A stretch of 23,521 bases of DNA from Bacteroidales bacterium UBA1751 (GTDB lineage: Bacteria; Bacteroidota; Bacteroidia; Bacteroidales; UBA932): positions 6,391 through 29,911 of the forward strand of contig DCHN01000052.1 of assembly GCA_002315995.1 (NCBI GenBank), written 5' to 3'. The translations under genes and the position numbers were made by a program. Shown here in pieces: positions 23,457 through 23,521 of the stretch. A model generated the notes under the pieces. The model saw nothing but the letters and a program-made list of their open reading frames with translations, was not told the origin of the DNA and made no database searches. The first letter of the stretch is position 1. Each line of letters begins with the position of its first letter.

Positions 23457-23521
23457 ATGGCACAAGTAGCAATGACAGTCCGCTTGGATGCGGACGTAAA
23501 ATCGCAGTTTGACAGTCTCTG
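23457..23521 (+). CDS. RelB/DinJ-type antitoxin, N-terminal fragment cut by window end
   Basis: Only 21 codons are visible, reading MAQVAMTVRLDADVKSQFDS and then Leu, with the frame open at the window edge. The pattern T-V-R-(L/M)-D-x-D-V-K-x-x-F-D is the ribbon-helix-helix start typical of RelB/DinJ antitoxins, which bind their own promoter and neutralise a RelE/YafQ-type mRNA-cleaving toxin encoded next to them. The toxin gene would lie just beyond the window. An AT-rich 7-bp inverted repeat (AATAATA at 23422-23428, TATTATT at 23445-23451) lies between promoter and start and could be an operator, but the composition makes it weak evidence. Family call is based on a short stretch. Confidence 0.68.
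   Translation, partial: MAQVAMTVRLDADVKSQFDSL

Overview
The window looks like chromosome of a member of the Bacteroidota, probably order Bacteroidales. Every promoter I can place carries the phylum-specific -7 box TAnnTTTG, in two cases with a -33 TTTG 19-20 bp upstream. Start codons are preceded by A-rich sequence rather than strong Shine-Dalgarno motifs. The gene content (long GNAT-like protein, M28 peptidase, SH3-amidase, RF1, 67K-type SppA, NfnA/NfnB pair) also fits. All protein genes lie on the + strand and are tightly packed. No gene-free stretch exceeds 300 bases; the longest gap is 155 bp (2129-2283), which holds a promoter and an inverted repeat.

Layout. (1) 46-2128: a GNAT-like protein and a secreted M28-family peptidase, 1 bp apart. 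(2) 2284-12467: a probable operon of N-acetylmuramoyl-L-alanine amidase, uvrB, a RelA/SpoT homologue, a UvrA-family protein and an M48-like/TPR protein, with gaps of 0-58 bp. (3) 12529-13617: prfA with its own promoter and a 14-bp-stem terminator. (4) 13744-23217: sppA from a TATCTTTG promoter, then a GH9-NodB fusion, nfnA, nfnB, hisS, a Dabb protein and pfkA, with gaps of 9-28 bp and no internal promoter or terminator that I can see. (5) 23224-23375: an initiator tRNA(fMet) unit with promoter and terminator. (6) From 23457: the first 21 codons of a RelB/DinJ-type antitoxin, cut by the window edge.

How the genes relate. Most are housekeeping: wall hydrolysis, nucleotide excision repair, alarmone synthesis, translation termination and initiation, membrane proteolysis, electron bifurcation and glycolysis. 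UvrB and UvrA would act together, with the (p)ppGpp synthetase gene lying between them. NfnA and NfnB would form one flavin-based electron-bifurcating enzyme.

I find no clear new defence or mobile system. The more interesting content is at the level of active sites and domain fusions. Two metalloprotease-fold proteins (M28 and M48) have lost key catalytic or zinc residues. The RelA/SpoT protein has a degenerate hydrolase site but an intact synthetase site. An 851-residue protein joins a GH9 glycosidase to a divergent NodB deacetylase domain away from any visible polysaccharide-utilisation locus. A toxin-antitoxin gene starts immediately after the tRNA(fMet) terminator. Residue comparisons with reference enzymes are from memory and were not computed.
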